DNA of 64,000 nucleotides from CAVQMB01 sp963713445 (GCA_963713445.1 CAVQMB010000002.1:1-64000), one strand, 5' to 3'; positions 45,177 through 53,922 are shown, counted from the first letter of the stretch. Made by a program: numbers and translations. The notes: generated by a model not told the origin, from the letters alone.

Positions 45177-46044
45177 GGTCGGTGGTTGCTTCGGCGGCAG
45201 TTGCGGGGACCATATGCACAGCGCTGGCGTGGCTCGGATTTTCCGCCTGCATCCACTGGCGCAATACCACCAGCACCCCGGCCACGCTCATCATGGCGGC
45301 GGGAATCCAGGTGATAAGCCCGCCCAGCAGTTGATCGGTCACCGGGGAGATCGGCCACAGCCGGCCGCATACCGCGTATACGGGATACAGGTCATAGTGG
45401 ATCAGCGTGATGTAGGCACCGATCGCAATCTGCGGAAAAATCACCGCCACCAGCATGGTGATGCGGGTACCGTAGGCCAGGGCATGGGGAGCTTTGGCGG
45501 GTCGCGGATCGAGCACCCGGCACCAGAACAGCAGGCCGTCAATGGCCATGCTCCAGTTCATCGCGTCGTACAATGGAACGTTCAGCATGGCGTAAAAATG
45601 CACGATCGGGATCAGCCACACATAGATCAGGCCGACGAACAATACGGCGGCCACCAGCGGCTGCTGAATGGCATTGTAGACGCTGCGGAGCAGCCGATTC
45701 CGCAACAGCCCATGGTTGCGTAGCCGGTTCGGCATGGCGGCCAGCAAAGCGGGCCCCGGCGCGGCGACCGCGATCAGGAACGGTCCCAGATGGTGCAGTG
45801 CCAGATGCTGAATCCGGTGGATGTAGAACATGTGCTGGGCCCAGTAATCGAAATGGGTCTGCAGCACGGCGTAGATCAGGCCCACACCCACCAGGAAGGC
45901 AGTTGACCGCCCCCAGCCGAGGGCCCGGCCCCGGCGTCGCAGGCGGGACTGTCCCAGCAGGAAGCCCGTTACCGCCAGCAGGCAGCACAGGGCGACCGTG
46001 GGGGAGAATTCATAGGGCGTGACGAAAGTCACCGCAGCGCCCAT
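45169..46044 (-). CDS. ctaG: Cytochrome c oxidase assembly factor CtaG (caa3 type)
   Basis: A 291-residue membrane protein of the caa3_CtaG family with seven or so helices. The His-rich stretch HMFYIHRIQHLALHHLGPFL is the family hallmark, and a second conserved region is FPQIAIGAYITLIHYDLYPV. The last 25 residues are periplasmic and contain His and Met. It is needed for copper insertion into the CuB or CuA centre. It sits between PCuAC and SCO in one minus-strand operon. Confidence 0.85.
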   Translation of the reverse strand: MGAAVTFVTPYEFSPTVALCCLLAVTGFLLGQSRLRRRGRALGWGRSTAFLVGVGLIYAVLQTHFDYWAQHMFYIHRIQHLALHHLGPFLIAVAAPGPALLAAMPNRLRNHGLLRNRLLRSVYNAIQQPLVAAVLFVGLIYVWLIPIVHFYAMLNVPLYDAMNWSMAIDGLLFWCRVLDPRPAKAPHALAYGTRITMLVAVIFPQIAIGAYITLIHYDLYPVYAVCGRLWPISPVTDQLLGGLITWIPAAMMSVAGVLVVLRQWMQAENPSHASAVHMVPATAAEATTDHG

Positions 46045-46102
46045 CTCAATCGCCTCCCGAGAGCGACATCTTGCGGCGCGATGGCCCGTGCGGAGCCATT
46101 GA

Positions 46103-46534
46103 CTATTTGCCGCTGGCCCCGCGTACCCTGAAGGACGCGGTTACTGTCGTGCCGTCCTTGAATTTGAGGGTGATGGGCAGCGTAGCGCCGACCGCAAGTG
46201 GTCGGCTGCGGTGCATCAGCATGATGTGATAGCCCCCGGGCGCAAACCGGAGCGTGCCATGTGCCGGCACTGTGACGGCCGGCACATGGACCATCTTTTC
46301 GACCCCGTTCACGGAAATACTCTGGTGCAGCATCGCCTGCTTGAATCCCGGCGTGGCCGCAGCCACCAGTTGGGCTGGCTTACTGGCCGCGTTTGCAAGA
46401 TCGAAATAGCCCGCCGCAGGTAAATCCAGACCACTTGGCAGCAGCCGAATCCAGGCATGGGATACTGTCAAGCCGCCCGCCCAGGCTGAGCCCGTGAACA
46501 ACAGGGCCAGCAGCCCTAATGCAATCTGACGCAT
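46103..46534 (-). CDS. Periplasmic copper chaperone PCuAC
   Basis: A 143-residue secreted protein with signal peptide LGLLALLFTGSAWAG. It shows the PCuAC copper motif H(M)x10Mx21HxM: MLHQSISVNGVEKM, then GGYHIMLM. It binds Cu(I) and works with SCO in oxidase assembly. It is the first gene of the PCuAC-CtaG-SCO set. Confidence 0.87.
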   Translation of the reverse strand: MRQIALGLLALLFTGSAWAGGLTVSHAWIRLLPSGLDLPAAGYFDLANAASKPAQLVAAATPGFKQAMLHQSISVNGVEKMVHVPAVTVPAHGTLRFAPGGYHIMLMHRSRPLAVGATLPITLKFKDGTTVTASFRVRGASGK

Positions 46535-46782
46535 GATCCTCTCTAATGCTCGTTACCGCCGAACCGGCGGTCAGCCAAGCAGTTTACCGATTCTTTCAAG
46601 GCTCGGCGAGAAGACAAGTCATTGCCGGTAGAGTTCCATGACTCTCGTCATCCACGAAATACGGTGGTTTGGCGAAGTTACCGCACCGCTGTGCGGGCGG
46701 GAACTGGGGGGCGCGCTCGAACGGGCGGGTTGGACGGTTTGCTGCCGCTAGCCGGGCGGCAGATGGGGTGCTTGTGCAGGGC

Positions 46783-47037
46783 TCAGTTTAGTCGGGGCAG
46801 CATGCAGATGGCGGCGACCGCATCGCAGCGGGCGGCCTCGCCCAGCATTTCGTGGGCACCACGCGGTTCGGGCAGGTTGGTGCCCTCGCTGCGGGCGAGC
46901 AGGTTGAGTTCGCACTGGGCACGGTACAGTGCTTCGTCGACACTCTGCTCGGTGCAACCGGTAATCGGCAGGTCGGGGAATACTGCCTCATAACGTTCAT
47001 TGGAATGACGGCGAACTACGGCAATATAACCTTGCAT
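46783..47037 (-). CDS. HicB-like antitoxin-type protein, unpaired
   Basis: An 84-residue protein starting MQGYIAVVRRHSNERYEAVF after GGAGG. The sequence PDLPITGCTEQSVDEALYRA is the HicB pattern (FPDLPGCxTxGxxxEEAxxxA). HicB proteins neutralise the HicA RNase, but no HicA-type frame lies on either side, so this is an orphan. The C-terminus lacks a ribbon-helix-helix DNA-binding domain. It may also serve a cellular regulatory role. The 245 bases beyond its stop hold no gene. Confidence 0.65.
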   Translation of the reverse strand: MQGYIAVVRRHSNERYEAVFPDLPITGCTEQSVDEALYRAQCELNLLARSEGTNLPEPRGAHEMLGEAARCDAVAAICMLPRLN

Positions 47038-47398
47038 TCTTACGTTTACCTCCGTTATCGGATACGGTGGGTTGTCAGCAGACAACTTGAAATGGCTGCT
47101 ATCAGCAACAACCTAACCGTCAACGCGTGATCATAATCAGCACGTTGATAGGACCCTTGCGATGCCTGTCACAGCAGCGCCAAGCGGGGCTGATGACCGC
47201 CGCTTACGGGTGTATCCTTTCTACAAATAGCAAGATACACCGATACTTGCAACCGCCTCGACGGGGGTTGATATCTCGGCCCAGGTTCGTTAGGTTCAAA
47301 AAAGGCTTGCGCCGCGGACCCGGCCGCAAGACCGCGGAGAAGCGTGTGGGCCTGTTAGTAAAATTCCGATAGCAACCGAGAGAGGTCCTGACCATCCC
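47038..47398. other. Promoter region of the ectoine genes
   Basis: No gene is convincing here. An 8-base inverted repeat GGTGTATC (47209-47216) with GATACACC (47234-47241) encloses 17 bases and could be an operator or hairpin. No MarR-type EctR gene is present next to the locus. A weak GAGAGG lies before the ectA start. Confidence 0.4.
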
Positions 47399-49342
47399 AT
47401 GATGATCAGAGACGATATCGATATTCGCAAAGGCACCTCACAACACCAATCCGTCAAACGCATCGACTCCGCCCAGACCAGGGTCATCGGGGTAACGACC
47501 ACCGACCCGGCCGCCAGCGACTATGTGTTTCTTGAACCCACACTGGAACACGGTTCGGTCATGCACGAACTGGTGCAGGCGACCGGCGTGCTGGAGGCCA
47601 ATTCCGCGTACAGCTATGTCATGCTCGCCGAGCACTTTGCCGAGACCTGTCTGATTGCTGAGCGGAACGGTCAGCCGGTCGGGTTTGTCTCAGCGTTCAT
47701 CTCGCCGGATCGCCAGGATACGTTGTTCGTGTGGCAGATCGGTGTGATCGCCGAGGAGCAGGGCCAGGGTTTGGGGCGGCAGATGCTGCGGGCGCTGCTG
47801 GCGCGCCCGGTATGCAGTGAGGTGCGTTACCTCGAAGCGACGGTGGCGGAGTCCAATACCGCCTCGGCAGCCATGTTCCGAGCCTTTGCCCGCGACATCA
47901 CGGCGCGTTGCCGGTTGGCGCGGGGGTTTGAGGAAGAGCACTTCCCGGGCGACGGCCACGAGGCCGAGCGGTTATTCCGCATTGGACCGTTCGCCAACTG
48001 TGACTTGGAACAATCTCTGCCCAAGGAGGCAACTATGGAAACCTTTAGCCGCCATGAATCTGCCGTGCGGTCTTATTGCCGCAGCTTCCCGACCGTGTTT
48101 GAGCGGGCCAGAGGGTACACGCTGTGGGACGAGAACGGACGTGAATACCTGGACTTTTTTGCCGGCGCCGGCGCGCTCAACTACGGCCATAATCATCCGC
48201 TGTTGAAAGAGGCGCTGGTCGACTACGTCAGCGGCGACGGCGTCACCCACGGCCTCGATATGGCCACGGCCGCCAAGCGTGAATTTCTGCAGCGGTTCCA
48301 CGACGTTATTCTCCGGCCGCGTCATCTCGATTACCGCATGATGTTTCCCGGCCCGACCGGCACCAATGCGGTGGAAAGTGCGCTCAAGCTGGCCCGCAAA
48401 GTGACCGGCCGCCAGACCGTGATCGGGTTTACCAACGGCTTCCACGGCATGACCCTGGGTTCCCTCGCAGTGACCGGCAATGCCTTCAAGCGCAATGGCG
48501 CTGGAGTGCCGCTGATGTTTGCCGCTACCATGCCGTACGATGACTATATCGATGACGGCGGCGACAGCATCGATTACTTCGAACAGATGCTGGCCGACGG
48601 TGGCAGTGGCATCGATCAGCCGGCCGCCGTCATCGTCGAAACCGTGCAGGGCGAGGGCGGTCTGCGGGCAGCCAGTTTCGAATGGCTGCGGCGTCTGGAA
48701 GCGCTGTGCCGCCGTCACGATATGCTGTTGATCGTCGACGATATTCAGGCTGGCTGCGGGCGTACCGGTACGTTCTTCAGTTTCGAACCGGCCGGTATTT
48801 CGCCCGACATCGTCTGCCTGTCGAAATCGATCAGCGGTTACGGCCTGCCGATGGCTCTGGTGCTGATCAAGCCGGAGTACGATCAGTTCGCACCCGGTGA
48901 GCATAACGGCACGTTCCGTGGCAACAATGTCGCGTTCGTAACCGCCACGGCAGCGCTCGATTTCTGGAAGGATGGCCAACTGTCAACCCACGTCGACAAG
49001 CTCAGCCGCCGGATCGATGCGGTGTTCGAGGACCTCGTCCGCACCCGCCCGAAGCTGGCCGGCGAGATCCGTGGCCGGGGTCTGATGCGCGGTTTGATGA
49101 CACCGGTCGCTGGTCTGGCGGAAGAAATCTCGGCCGCCGCTTTCCGGCGCGGGCTGATCGTGGAAACCTCGGGTCCTGATAGTGAGGTCATCAAGCTGCT
49201 GCCGCCCCTGACCATCGACGAGGTCGGTCTTGAGCGGGGCCTGGGTTTGTTGCGCGAGGCCGTTGACGAAGCCCTTGCAGCCAGAGAAGCGGCTGATGCG
49301 TCAGCGGACGAGGCCTCTCTGCAACGCACAACGACAGGGTGA
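47399..49342 (+). CDS. ectAB: EctA-EctB in one open frame: diaminobutyrate acetyltransferase + aminotransferase
   Basis: The frame of 647 codons joins two ectoine enzymes. Residues 1-212 are EctA, an N-acetyltransferase of the GNAT fold (VWQIGVIAEEQGQGLGRQML is the acetyl-CoA loop). Residues 213-647 are EctB, the PLP-dependent DABA-2-oxoglutarate aminotransferase, with the PLP lysine in CLSKSISGYGLP and VDDIQAGCGRTG. EctB retains its own start METFSRHESAVRSYCRSF at 48035 and an ideal AAGGAGG 5 bases before it. So free EctB as well as a fusion can be made. A fusion is unusual because ectA normally stops before ectB. EctA ends with the normal FRIG-type terminus and then 15 linker residues with no stop. 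Confidence 0.85.
   Translation: MMIRDDIDIRKGTSQHQSVKRIDSAQTRVIGVTTTDPAASDYVFLEPTLEHGSVMHELVQATGVLEANSAYSYVMLAEHFAETCLIAERNGQPVGFVSAFISPDRQDTLFVWQIGVIAEEQGQGLGRQMLRALLARPVCSEVRYLEATVAESNTASAAMFRAFARDITARCRLARGFEEEHFPGDGHEAERLFRIGPFANCDLEQSLPKEATMETFSRHESAVRSYCRSFPTVFERARGYTLWDENGREYLDFFAGAGALNYGHNHPLLKEALVDYVSGDGVTHGLDMATAAKREFLQRFHDVILRPRHLDYRMMFPGPTGTNAVESALKLARKVTGRQTVIGFTNGFHGMTLGSLAVTGNAFKRNGAGVPLMFAATMPYDDYIDDGGDSIDYFEQMLADGGSGIDQPAAVIVETVQGEGGLRAASFEWLRRLEALCRRHDMLLIVDDIQAGCGRTGTFFSFEPAGISPDIVCLSKSISGYGLPMALVLIKPEYDQFAPGEHNGTFRGNNVAFVTATAALDFWKDGQLSTHVDKLSRRIDAVFEDLVRTRPKLAGEIRGRGLMRGLMTPVAGLAEEISAAAFRRGLIVETSGPDSEVIKLLPPLTIDEVGLERGLGLLREAVDEALAAREAADASADEASLQRTTTG
48023..48029 (+). promoter_or_regulatory. 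Internal Shine-Dalgarno site for ectB
   Basis: AAGGAGG lies 5 bases before the in-frame ATG at 48035, inside the ectA-ectB reading frame. It would allow independent EctB synthesis and is the reason the fusion may be only partial. Confidence 0.75.
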
Positions 49343-49346
49343 TGCA

Positions 49347-49440
49347 GTGATTGTCGGCACCACCCTGGAGCAGATCGACCAAGCCGGCGGCGTGCGCAAC
49401 ACATAGTCGTCCTTCAATCCGGGCGTGCTGCCGGAGTGCT
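49347..49440 (+). pseudogene. ectC: Possible ectC remnant (ectoine synthase)
   Basis: Directly after ectB, a GTG starts a 19-codon piece V-I-V-G-TTLEQIDQAGGVRNT ending at 49406. This resembles the EctC N-terminus (M-I-V-R-x-L-E-E). A piece reading SSFNPGVLPECSP follows and recalls the EctC C-terminal F-N-P. About 100 codons, including the cupin core, are missing. The match is short and recalled, so I call it tentative. No other ectC is visible before ectD at 49605. Confidence 0.35.
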
Positions 49441-49604
49441 CTCCAGCGGTACGCCTATTTTGCTGTTTGAAAATGGCAGCTCTGCCTCCTCCAAGCCAGC
49501 GGTAAGCTCGGGCCGGTTACAAGGGCGTGACCGGTCCACGCTCATCCGCCCCCCACACACACAGAGGACTGACATAACCAACGTACTGAGGTGAAGCGTC
49601 CGGT

Positions 49605-50501
49605 ATGGACATGATGACCGATTTCTACCCGTCCCGACGCGGGTCTTCCCCTGCCATCCAACCACGTCGTGATCCGGTGGTCTGGTCTGATGATATCGCG
49701 GTTGGACAAGATCCGCTGACTGACGATCAGGTGGCAGCCTACCAACGCGATGGCTACCTGCAGTTCGACGGCTGGTTCAGCGCTGCCGAAGTGGCCGCAA
49801 TGCAGTGTGGTCTGCAACGGCTGTGGCAAGCGGCCGGCGACTCGACGCGTGAGGAAGTGATCCGCGAGCCGGACAGCCGGGTGGTGCGCTCGATTTTTGC
49901 CATTCACCGTGATGACGAGCTGTTCGCCCGGCTGGCCAGCGATCCGCGGCTGGCCGGCAGCGCCCGGCAATTGCTCGGCAGTGATGTCTACGTGCACCAG
50001 TCGCGGATAAACTTGAAGAAGGGATTTTCCGGCCGCGAGTTCTACTGGCATTCTGATTTCGAGACCTGGCATGTCGAGGATGGCATGCCAGCCATGCGGG
50101 CGCTGTCGGTATCGATCGCGTTGTCGACCAACAGTCCCCACAACGGCCCGCTGATGGTCATTCCCGGCTCGCACCGGCACTACGTAAGCTGTGTCGGCGA
50201 AACCCCGGACGCGCATTACAAACAGTCGCTGCGGCGCCAGCAGTTCGGTGTGCCGGACCAGGACAGCCTGGCCTGGCTGGTGGAGCAGGGAGGTATCGAG
50301 GCCCCCGTGGGGCCGGCCGGCTCGGTGATTCTGTTCGACTGCAATCTGATGCACGGGTCGAACAGCAACATCACGCCGTTGCCGCGCAGCAATCTGTTCA
50401 TGGTGTACAACAGCGTCGCGAACCGCCTCGCTGAACCATTCGGGCGCACCGCCCCACGCCCGGAATTCATCGCCCACCGTGCCTATGCGCCGGCTTGTTA
50501 G
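49605..50501 (+). CDS. ectD: Ectoine hydroxylase
   Basis: A 298-residue Fe(II)/2-oxoglutarate dioxygenase that turns ectoine into 5-hydroxyectoine. The iron ligands are His149 and Asp151 in FYWHSDFETWHVEDGMP and His250 in CNLMHGSNSN. The EctD signature FYWHSDFETWHxEDG is exact. QSRINLKKGF supplies the 2-oxoglutarate-side residues. It follows the ectAB frame and is followed by a strong hairpin terminator. With ectC missing, its substrate would have to come from outside or from an ectC elsewhere. Confidence 0.92.
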   Translation: MDMMTDFYPSRRGSSPAIQPRRDPVVWSDDIAVGQDPLTDDQVAAYQRDGYLQFDGWFSAAEVAAMQCGLQRLWQAAGDSTREEVIREPDSRVVRSIFAIHRDDELFARLASDPRLAGSARQLLGSDVYVHQSRINLKKGFSGREFYWHSDFETWHVEDGMPAMRALSVSIALSTNSPHNGPLMVIPGSHRHYVSCVGETPDAHYKQSLRRQQFGVPDQDSLAWLVEQGGIEAPVGPAGSVILFDCNLMHGSNSNITPLPRSNLFMVYNSVANRLAEPFGRTAPRPEFIAHRAYAPAC

Positions 50502-50512
50502 CCGGCCGTCAT

Positions 50513-50544
50513 CCGGCGGGTGTGCCTCCGTGCCCCGCCGGTTT
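50513..50544 (+). terminator. Terminator hairpin after ectD
   Basis: CCGGCGGG (50513-50520) pairs with CCCGCCGG (50534-50541) across a 13-base loop and is followed by TTTCC. It lies between convergent ectD and the exchanger gene and could serve both. Confidence 0.6.
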
Positions 50545-50561
50545 CCGTTAAGTCTTACGGG

Positions 50562-51557
50562 TCAGGGCCGGAGTATCACCAGGCCCATGGCGAATACCAG
50601 ATAGAACAGTCCGAACAGCGCGAGCCGCATTTCATGCAAGGCGTCACGCCGCAGCAGTAGATACAGGCCCAGGATTGACACCGTGGTAATGAAGCCGGCC
50701 AGGATCAGCGCTGGGTCGAACAGCCATGGCGTAAAGAACAGGCCGAAGGCACTGGGCACCGTGGCCTGGATCATCATCGATCCGCTGACGTTGGCCAGTG
50801 CCAGCTGTTCCTTACCCTGACGGACCCAGATGATAGCGTTCATGATTTCCGGCAGTTCGGTGGCGATCGGGCTTAGCAGTAGTGCGACCACTGCTGGTGG
50901 AATGCCGAGCTGTGGGCCCAGTTGCTCCAGCTGGCCGACAAACAGCTGCGATGCGCCAAAGATCACCACCAGCGCGAGCAGTGTCTGCAACAGAGCCCAG
51001 CCAAGCGTCGGTTCACGGGTCTGCGGGCGCAGCTTGAGAGGTTCCAGCGGTTGTGCTGCGGAGTCCGCGTCCTGGTAGCGCAGCTCACCCCGGAAGTACA
51101 GGGCATAGGCGGCCAGAAAGGCAATGCCCAACCACGGCTTAAAGCTGAACACCACCAGCCCGAGGCCGATCTTGCAGATGAAGATGAGCAGGAACCAGCC
51201 TTGATCCCGGCTCAGCCGTGCCCGGTTGAAGACCATCGGCTGATCGCCGCGCTGCGAACGCGATACCCACAGCATCCAGCCAACCACCGCATAGGCAATG
51301 GTGCTCAGCACCAGCGGCCCGCCCAGGGCAGCCCCGACCCCGATATTCTTGGCGGCAGCCCCGTGGCCGAAAGCCACCGCGATCAGCGTCACTACGCTTT
51401 CCGGTAGTGCGGTACCGAAAGCGGCGAGGATGGTGCCGACAGCGTTTTCGGCCACGCCGGCCCGGCGCCCCACCCATTCCACGCCGTTGACGAAGAACTC
51501 GCAGGCGGCATAGATTGCGACTGCACTACCCAGCAGCACAACAAATGTCAGCACCAT
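50562..51557 (-). CDS. Calcium/sodium:cation exchanger family protein (CaxA/YrbG-like)
   Basis: A 331-residue membrane exchanger with two inverted repeats of five helices. The paired alpha repeats read GTILAAFGTALPESVVTLIA and VVALLLSPIATELPEIMNAI, with the ion-binding Glu in each. I start at MVLTFVVLLGSAVAIYAACE; the frame open to 51758 upstream is not coding. It would move Ca2+ or Na+ against H+ or Na+. Its place beside ectD suggests salt stress. Confidence 0.87.
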   Translation of the reverse strand: MVLTFVVLLGSAVAIYAACEFFVNGVEWVGRRAGVAENAVGTILAAFGTALPESVVTLIAVAFGHGAAAKNIGVGAALGGPLVLSTIAYAVVGWMLWVSRSQRGDQPMVFNRARLSRDQGWFLLIFICKIGLGLVVFSFKPWLGIAFLAAYALYFRGELRYQDADSAAQPLEPLKLRPQTREPTLGWALLQTLLALVVIFGASQLFVGQLEQLGPQLGIPPAVVALLLSPIATELPEIMNAIIWVRQGKEQLALANVSGSMMIQATVPSAFGLFFTPWLFDPALILAGFITTVSILGLYLLLRRDALHEMRLALFGLFYLVFAMGLVILRP

Positions 51558-51646
51558 CTGGATCGTCGCTGGTCGGCGCCAGGCCAGCTGGTTTGGGCAT
51601 TGGGGAAACAGAACACGGGCGATCCCAAGGGCCGGGAAACTGAACC

Positions 51647-51696
51647 CTATGGCAGGCTGCTTCGTCCCGGCCCGGGCGCGAAGCAGCCTGCCATAG
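51647..51696. repeat. Perfect 18-bp inverted repeat upstream of the exchanger
   Basis: The arms 51647-51664 and 51679-51696 are exactly complementary, with a 14-base GC-rich loop. It starts 90 bases upstream of the exchanger ATG. There is no T-run. It could be a terminator for something now lost, an operator or a transposon trace. Confidence 0.7.
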
Positions 51697-51808
51697 GTCT
51701 TGCCAGACCGTGTCCGGTCGTTCATGCCACAGCGCCGTAGCGCCAAGGATGTTGACATGAACCCTCTGCGGGCGCAGAGGCGGCTACTCCCCTAGAGCGA
51801 ATTCAACT

Positions 51809-51906
51809 CTAAACTGGCGCTCGGTGCGGGTCAACCGCGACCTTGCCCAGCACGGCACCCCAGATCAGATGCACGATCAGAGTCACCACCGGCGCCTTGC
51901 ATTGAC
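51809..51906 (-). pseudogene. C-terminal fragment of a small membrane protein (minus strand)
   Basis: About 31 codons read KAPVVTLIVHLIWGAVLGKV and then stop. The H-L-I-W-G-A-V-L-G pattern closely parallels the plus-strand fragment at 51980-52263, so both are tails of the same kind of protein. No start or body is present. Confidence 0.4.
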
Positions 51907-51979
51907 TTCATCGTATCACCGCACGTGGCCTTGGTAGTCGACCCGATATTCCAGTAGAGGGCCGATTTTACGAAAAAGA

Positions 51980-52263
51980 TTCAAAATGGGAGCTGGTGGC
52001 TCGGTACGCTGTACGCGCTGGCGATCGCCACGGTGTTCATGGTGAGCCCGGTGATGAATATTATTGGTGCCGGTCACTTCGGGCAGGATTTCGCGCCGGT
52101 GAAATTTTCGTTGACCGTCTACCTCGCGCATATCACCTTCGGCTCGATGGTGGGTTGGCTAGCGCAGCGCTCAAACTGGGTGCCGGATAACCTGGTTACC
52201 GATCTGTTCGGCGCGTGCAAGCCAGCAATGGCCTCCCAAACTCGCGTGGCAAGCAACGGATAG
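51980..52263 (+). pseudogene. C-terminal fragment of a small membrane protein (plus strand)
   Basis: The piece reads GSWWLGTLYALAIATVFMVS, then PVKFSLTVYLAHITFGSMVG and WLAQRSN, three likely membrane parts of an unnamed family. No start with family character is seen before it, and the tail after 52200 is not membrane-like. I take it as a truncated gene. The rest of 51558-52360 holds only the 18-bp inverted repeat and the matching minus-strand fragment. Confidence 0.45.
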
Positions 52264-52360
52264 GTGGTGTCGTCGATGCGACGCCGGGTATTGTCTTGGC
52301 TCCCTGCGGAGCGGTGCGGACCGCTCCATCAGGGTCGACAGCGGCAGGGGGACTGGCCGT

Positions 52361-53419
52361 TCAACGGCTGCCCAAGGCCACCCAGCGGTTGCTGGCAAAT
52401 GACGTCAAATGCCGCGTGATGGTGCCATCCGAGAGCCGCACGACCACCGCGGACTTGAGATTCTCGACCGTGGTCAGCGCCTTGTGTCCGCCGTCGACGA
52501 GAGTGAGACCGCTCAGATGATTGATGTTACCTTTGGGGTTGGCGTTCACCGCCACCTCCCCGAGATAACGCGGGGCATCGGTGGCGAATTTCAGGATGTG
52601 GCCGGAAAAGCCAGCGACGTAGAGGCGATGAGCCGCCGGGTCGACAGCGATCTGCATGAATCCGGCCGCGGCAGTGGGAATATGTTTGTAGCTGAAGCCG
52701 GGATCCACCTCGTCAGTCTTGATTTGCCGGACCGTTCCGGTTGCCGGATCCAGCACGCTCATGACCCCGGACTTCATATTGGCGGAAAACAGCTTGCCGT
52801 CGGCCCAGGCCAGGTCGCCGCTGTGGCCGATGGCAATGTGGTTCATCACATGACCGTTGGCGAGATCGATTTCGATGATGTCTGGCCGCATGTTGCCGCC
52901 GACGAACGCGCGGGTTGCATCGTTGTTGAACGCAATGGCGTTGCCGCCCTGGCGCACGGTGAATGCGTGCTTGTGACCAGGGAGCGCGTAAGCGGCCGTC
53001 CGCTTACCGGAAACGACCAGCAGGGTTTTGCCATCGGGCGAAACGCGCGCGACCCGGGCGTCCTTGACCGTTCTGAATTGACCCGTGACCTTCAGGGTCT
53101 TGGCGTTCAACAGGTAAACCCGGCCGGCAACGGTCGGCACGTAAAGGGTGCTCGTGGCCGGGTCGAAGGCAACATAGAAGCTGTTGCCCGCTACGGTATG
53201 TGGTTTCGCGAACGACGCGGTCCGCGTGAGCGACGTCCCGACCTGCCACGCCTCCAGGCGCCCCGTGCCTTTGCCTTTTGGCGGCGCCGGGTAGGCACCG
53301 ACAACCCAGGCTGGATTGACCCCAGCCGATTGGGCGGCGGCGGGCACGGGAACGGCACTCAACGCGCCGAAACCAAGGACGCCCGCGGCAATCGTGAGCA
53401 CTTTCAGGGACTGCAACAT
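52361..53419 (-). CDS. Secreted YVTN-type beta-propeller protein
   Basis: A 352-residue secreted protein with a signal peptide (VLTIAAGVLGFGALSAVPVP then AAAQS). The rest is built of seven or so short repeats of the type STLYVPTVAGRVYLLNAKTL, FNNDATRAFVGGNMRPDIIE and HRLYVAGFSGHILKFATDA, i.e. a YncE-like propeller. A GGAGG lies 5 bases before the ATG. It has no haem or copper motif. It is coded with a cupredoxin and an unknown protein, and may bind or scaffold them in the periplasm. I know no specific function. Confidence 0.75.
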   Translation of the reverse strand: MLQSLKVLTIAAGVLGFGALSAVPVPAAAQSAGVNPAWVVGAYPAPPKGKGTGRLEAWQVGTSLTRTASFAKPHTVAGNSFYVAFDPATSTLYVPTVAGRVYLLNAKTLKVTGQFRTVKDARVARVSPDGKTLLVVSGKRTAAYALPGHKHAFTVRQGGNAIAFNNDATRAFVGGNMRPDIIEIDLANGHVMNHIAIGHSGDLAWADGKLFSANMKSGVMSVLDPATGTVRQIKTDEVDPGFSYKHIPTAAAGFMQIAVDPAAHRLYVAGFSGHILKFATDAPRYLGEVAVNANPKGNINHLSGLTLVDGGHKALTTVENLKSAVVVRLSDGTITRHLTSFASNRWVALGSR

Positions 53420-53529
53420 ATAACCTCCAGAACTTGGTCTAAGGATGGAACAACGATGATGGAGGACAGCGGGCCACGCTATCGGCGCTGAAGTCTTCCG
53501 TTCATGGGAACCGCCGGGGGTAGCGGAGT

Positions 53530-53922
53530 TCAGCGCGGCAGCACCTTGACCACGCCCAGCATGCCGGCGGCTTCGTGCGGAACGCAGAAATAGCGGTAAG
53601 TGCCCGGCACTGTGAAGGTGTGACGGTAGCTGTGACCCGGGGCCACGTACTTGGAGTTGAAGGGTTTGGCCCCCGCGGGCAGGGCGGCATCGGCCGCATG
53701 GATGGCCAGCCTGGGTACATCGGTGACCGTGTGCACCAGCTGAGAGATGTTCTTCCACGCCACGGTGGCACCGGCATGGACGGTGACCGTGGCGGGGCTG
53801 AACTGCATGTGATTGGTCATCGTTACGATTGTCGCTGCGCCAGCCTGCGGGGCGGTGGTCATCATCAACAGGCTGGCGCTGAGTCCGCCCAGGACACGGA
53901 GCGCCATCGATTTCGCGGTCAT
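53530..53922 (-). CDS. Secreted cupredoxin (plastocyanin-like)
   Basis: A 130-residue type-1 copper protein with signal peptide SASLLMMTTAPQAGA. The copper site is complete: His in SQLVHTVTD and the Cys-His-Met loop YRYFCVPHEAAGM. The motif TFTVPGTYRYFCVPH is typical of plastocyanin/amicyanin-type carriers. I take the ATG at 53922 with GGGAG 8 bases upstream; a GTG three codons before is also open. It probably carries one electron in the periplasm between the unknown protein's and propeller's partners. Confidence 0.87.
   Translation of the reverse strand: MTAKSMALRVLGGLSASLLMMTTAPQAGAATIVTMTNHMQFSPATVTVHAGATVAWKNISQLVHTVTDVPRLAIHAADAALPAGAKPFNSKYVAPGHSYRHTFTVPGTYRYFCVPHEAAGMLGVVKVLPR

Noticed and set aside
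46622..46993. Plus-strand 123-codon frame overlapping the HicB-like gene
   Set aside because: Opposite to a frame with HicB motifs and GGAGG; no family character of its own.
51558..51758. N-terminal extension of the cation exchanger
   Set aside because: It contains the 18-bp hairpin and reads as non-coding; the first helix starts at 51557.
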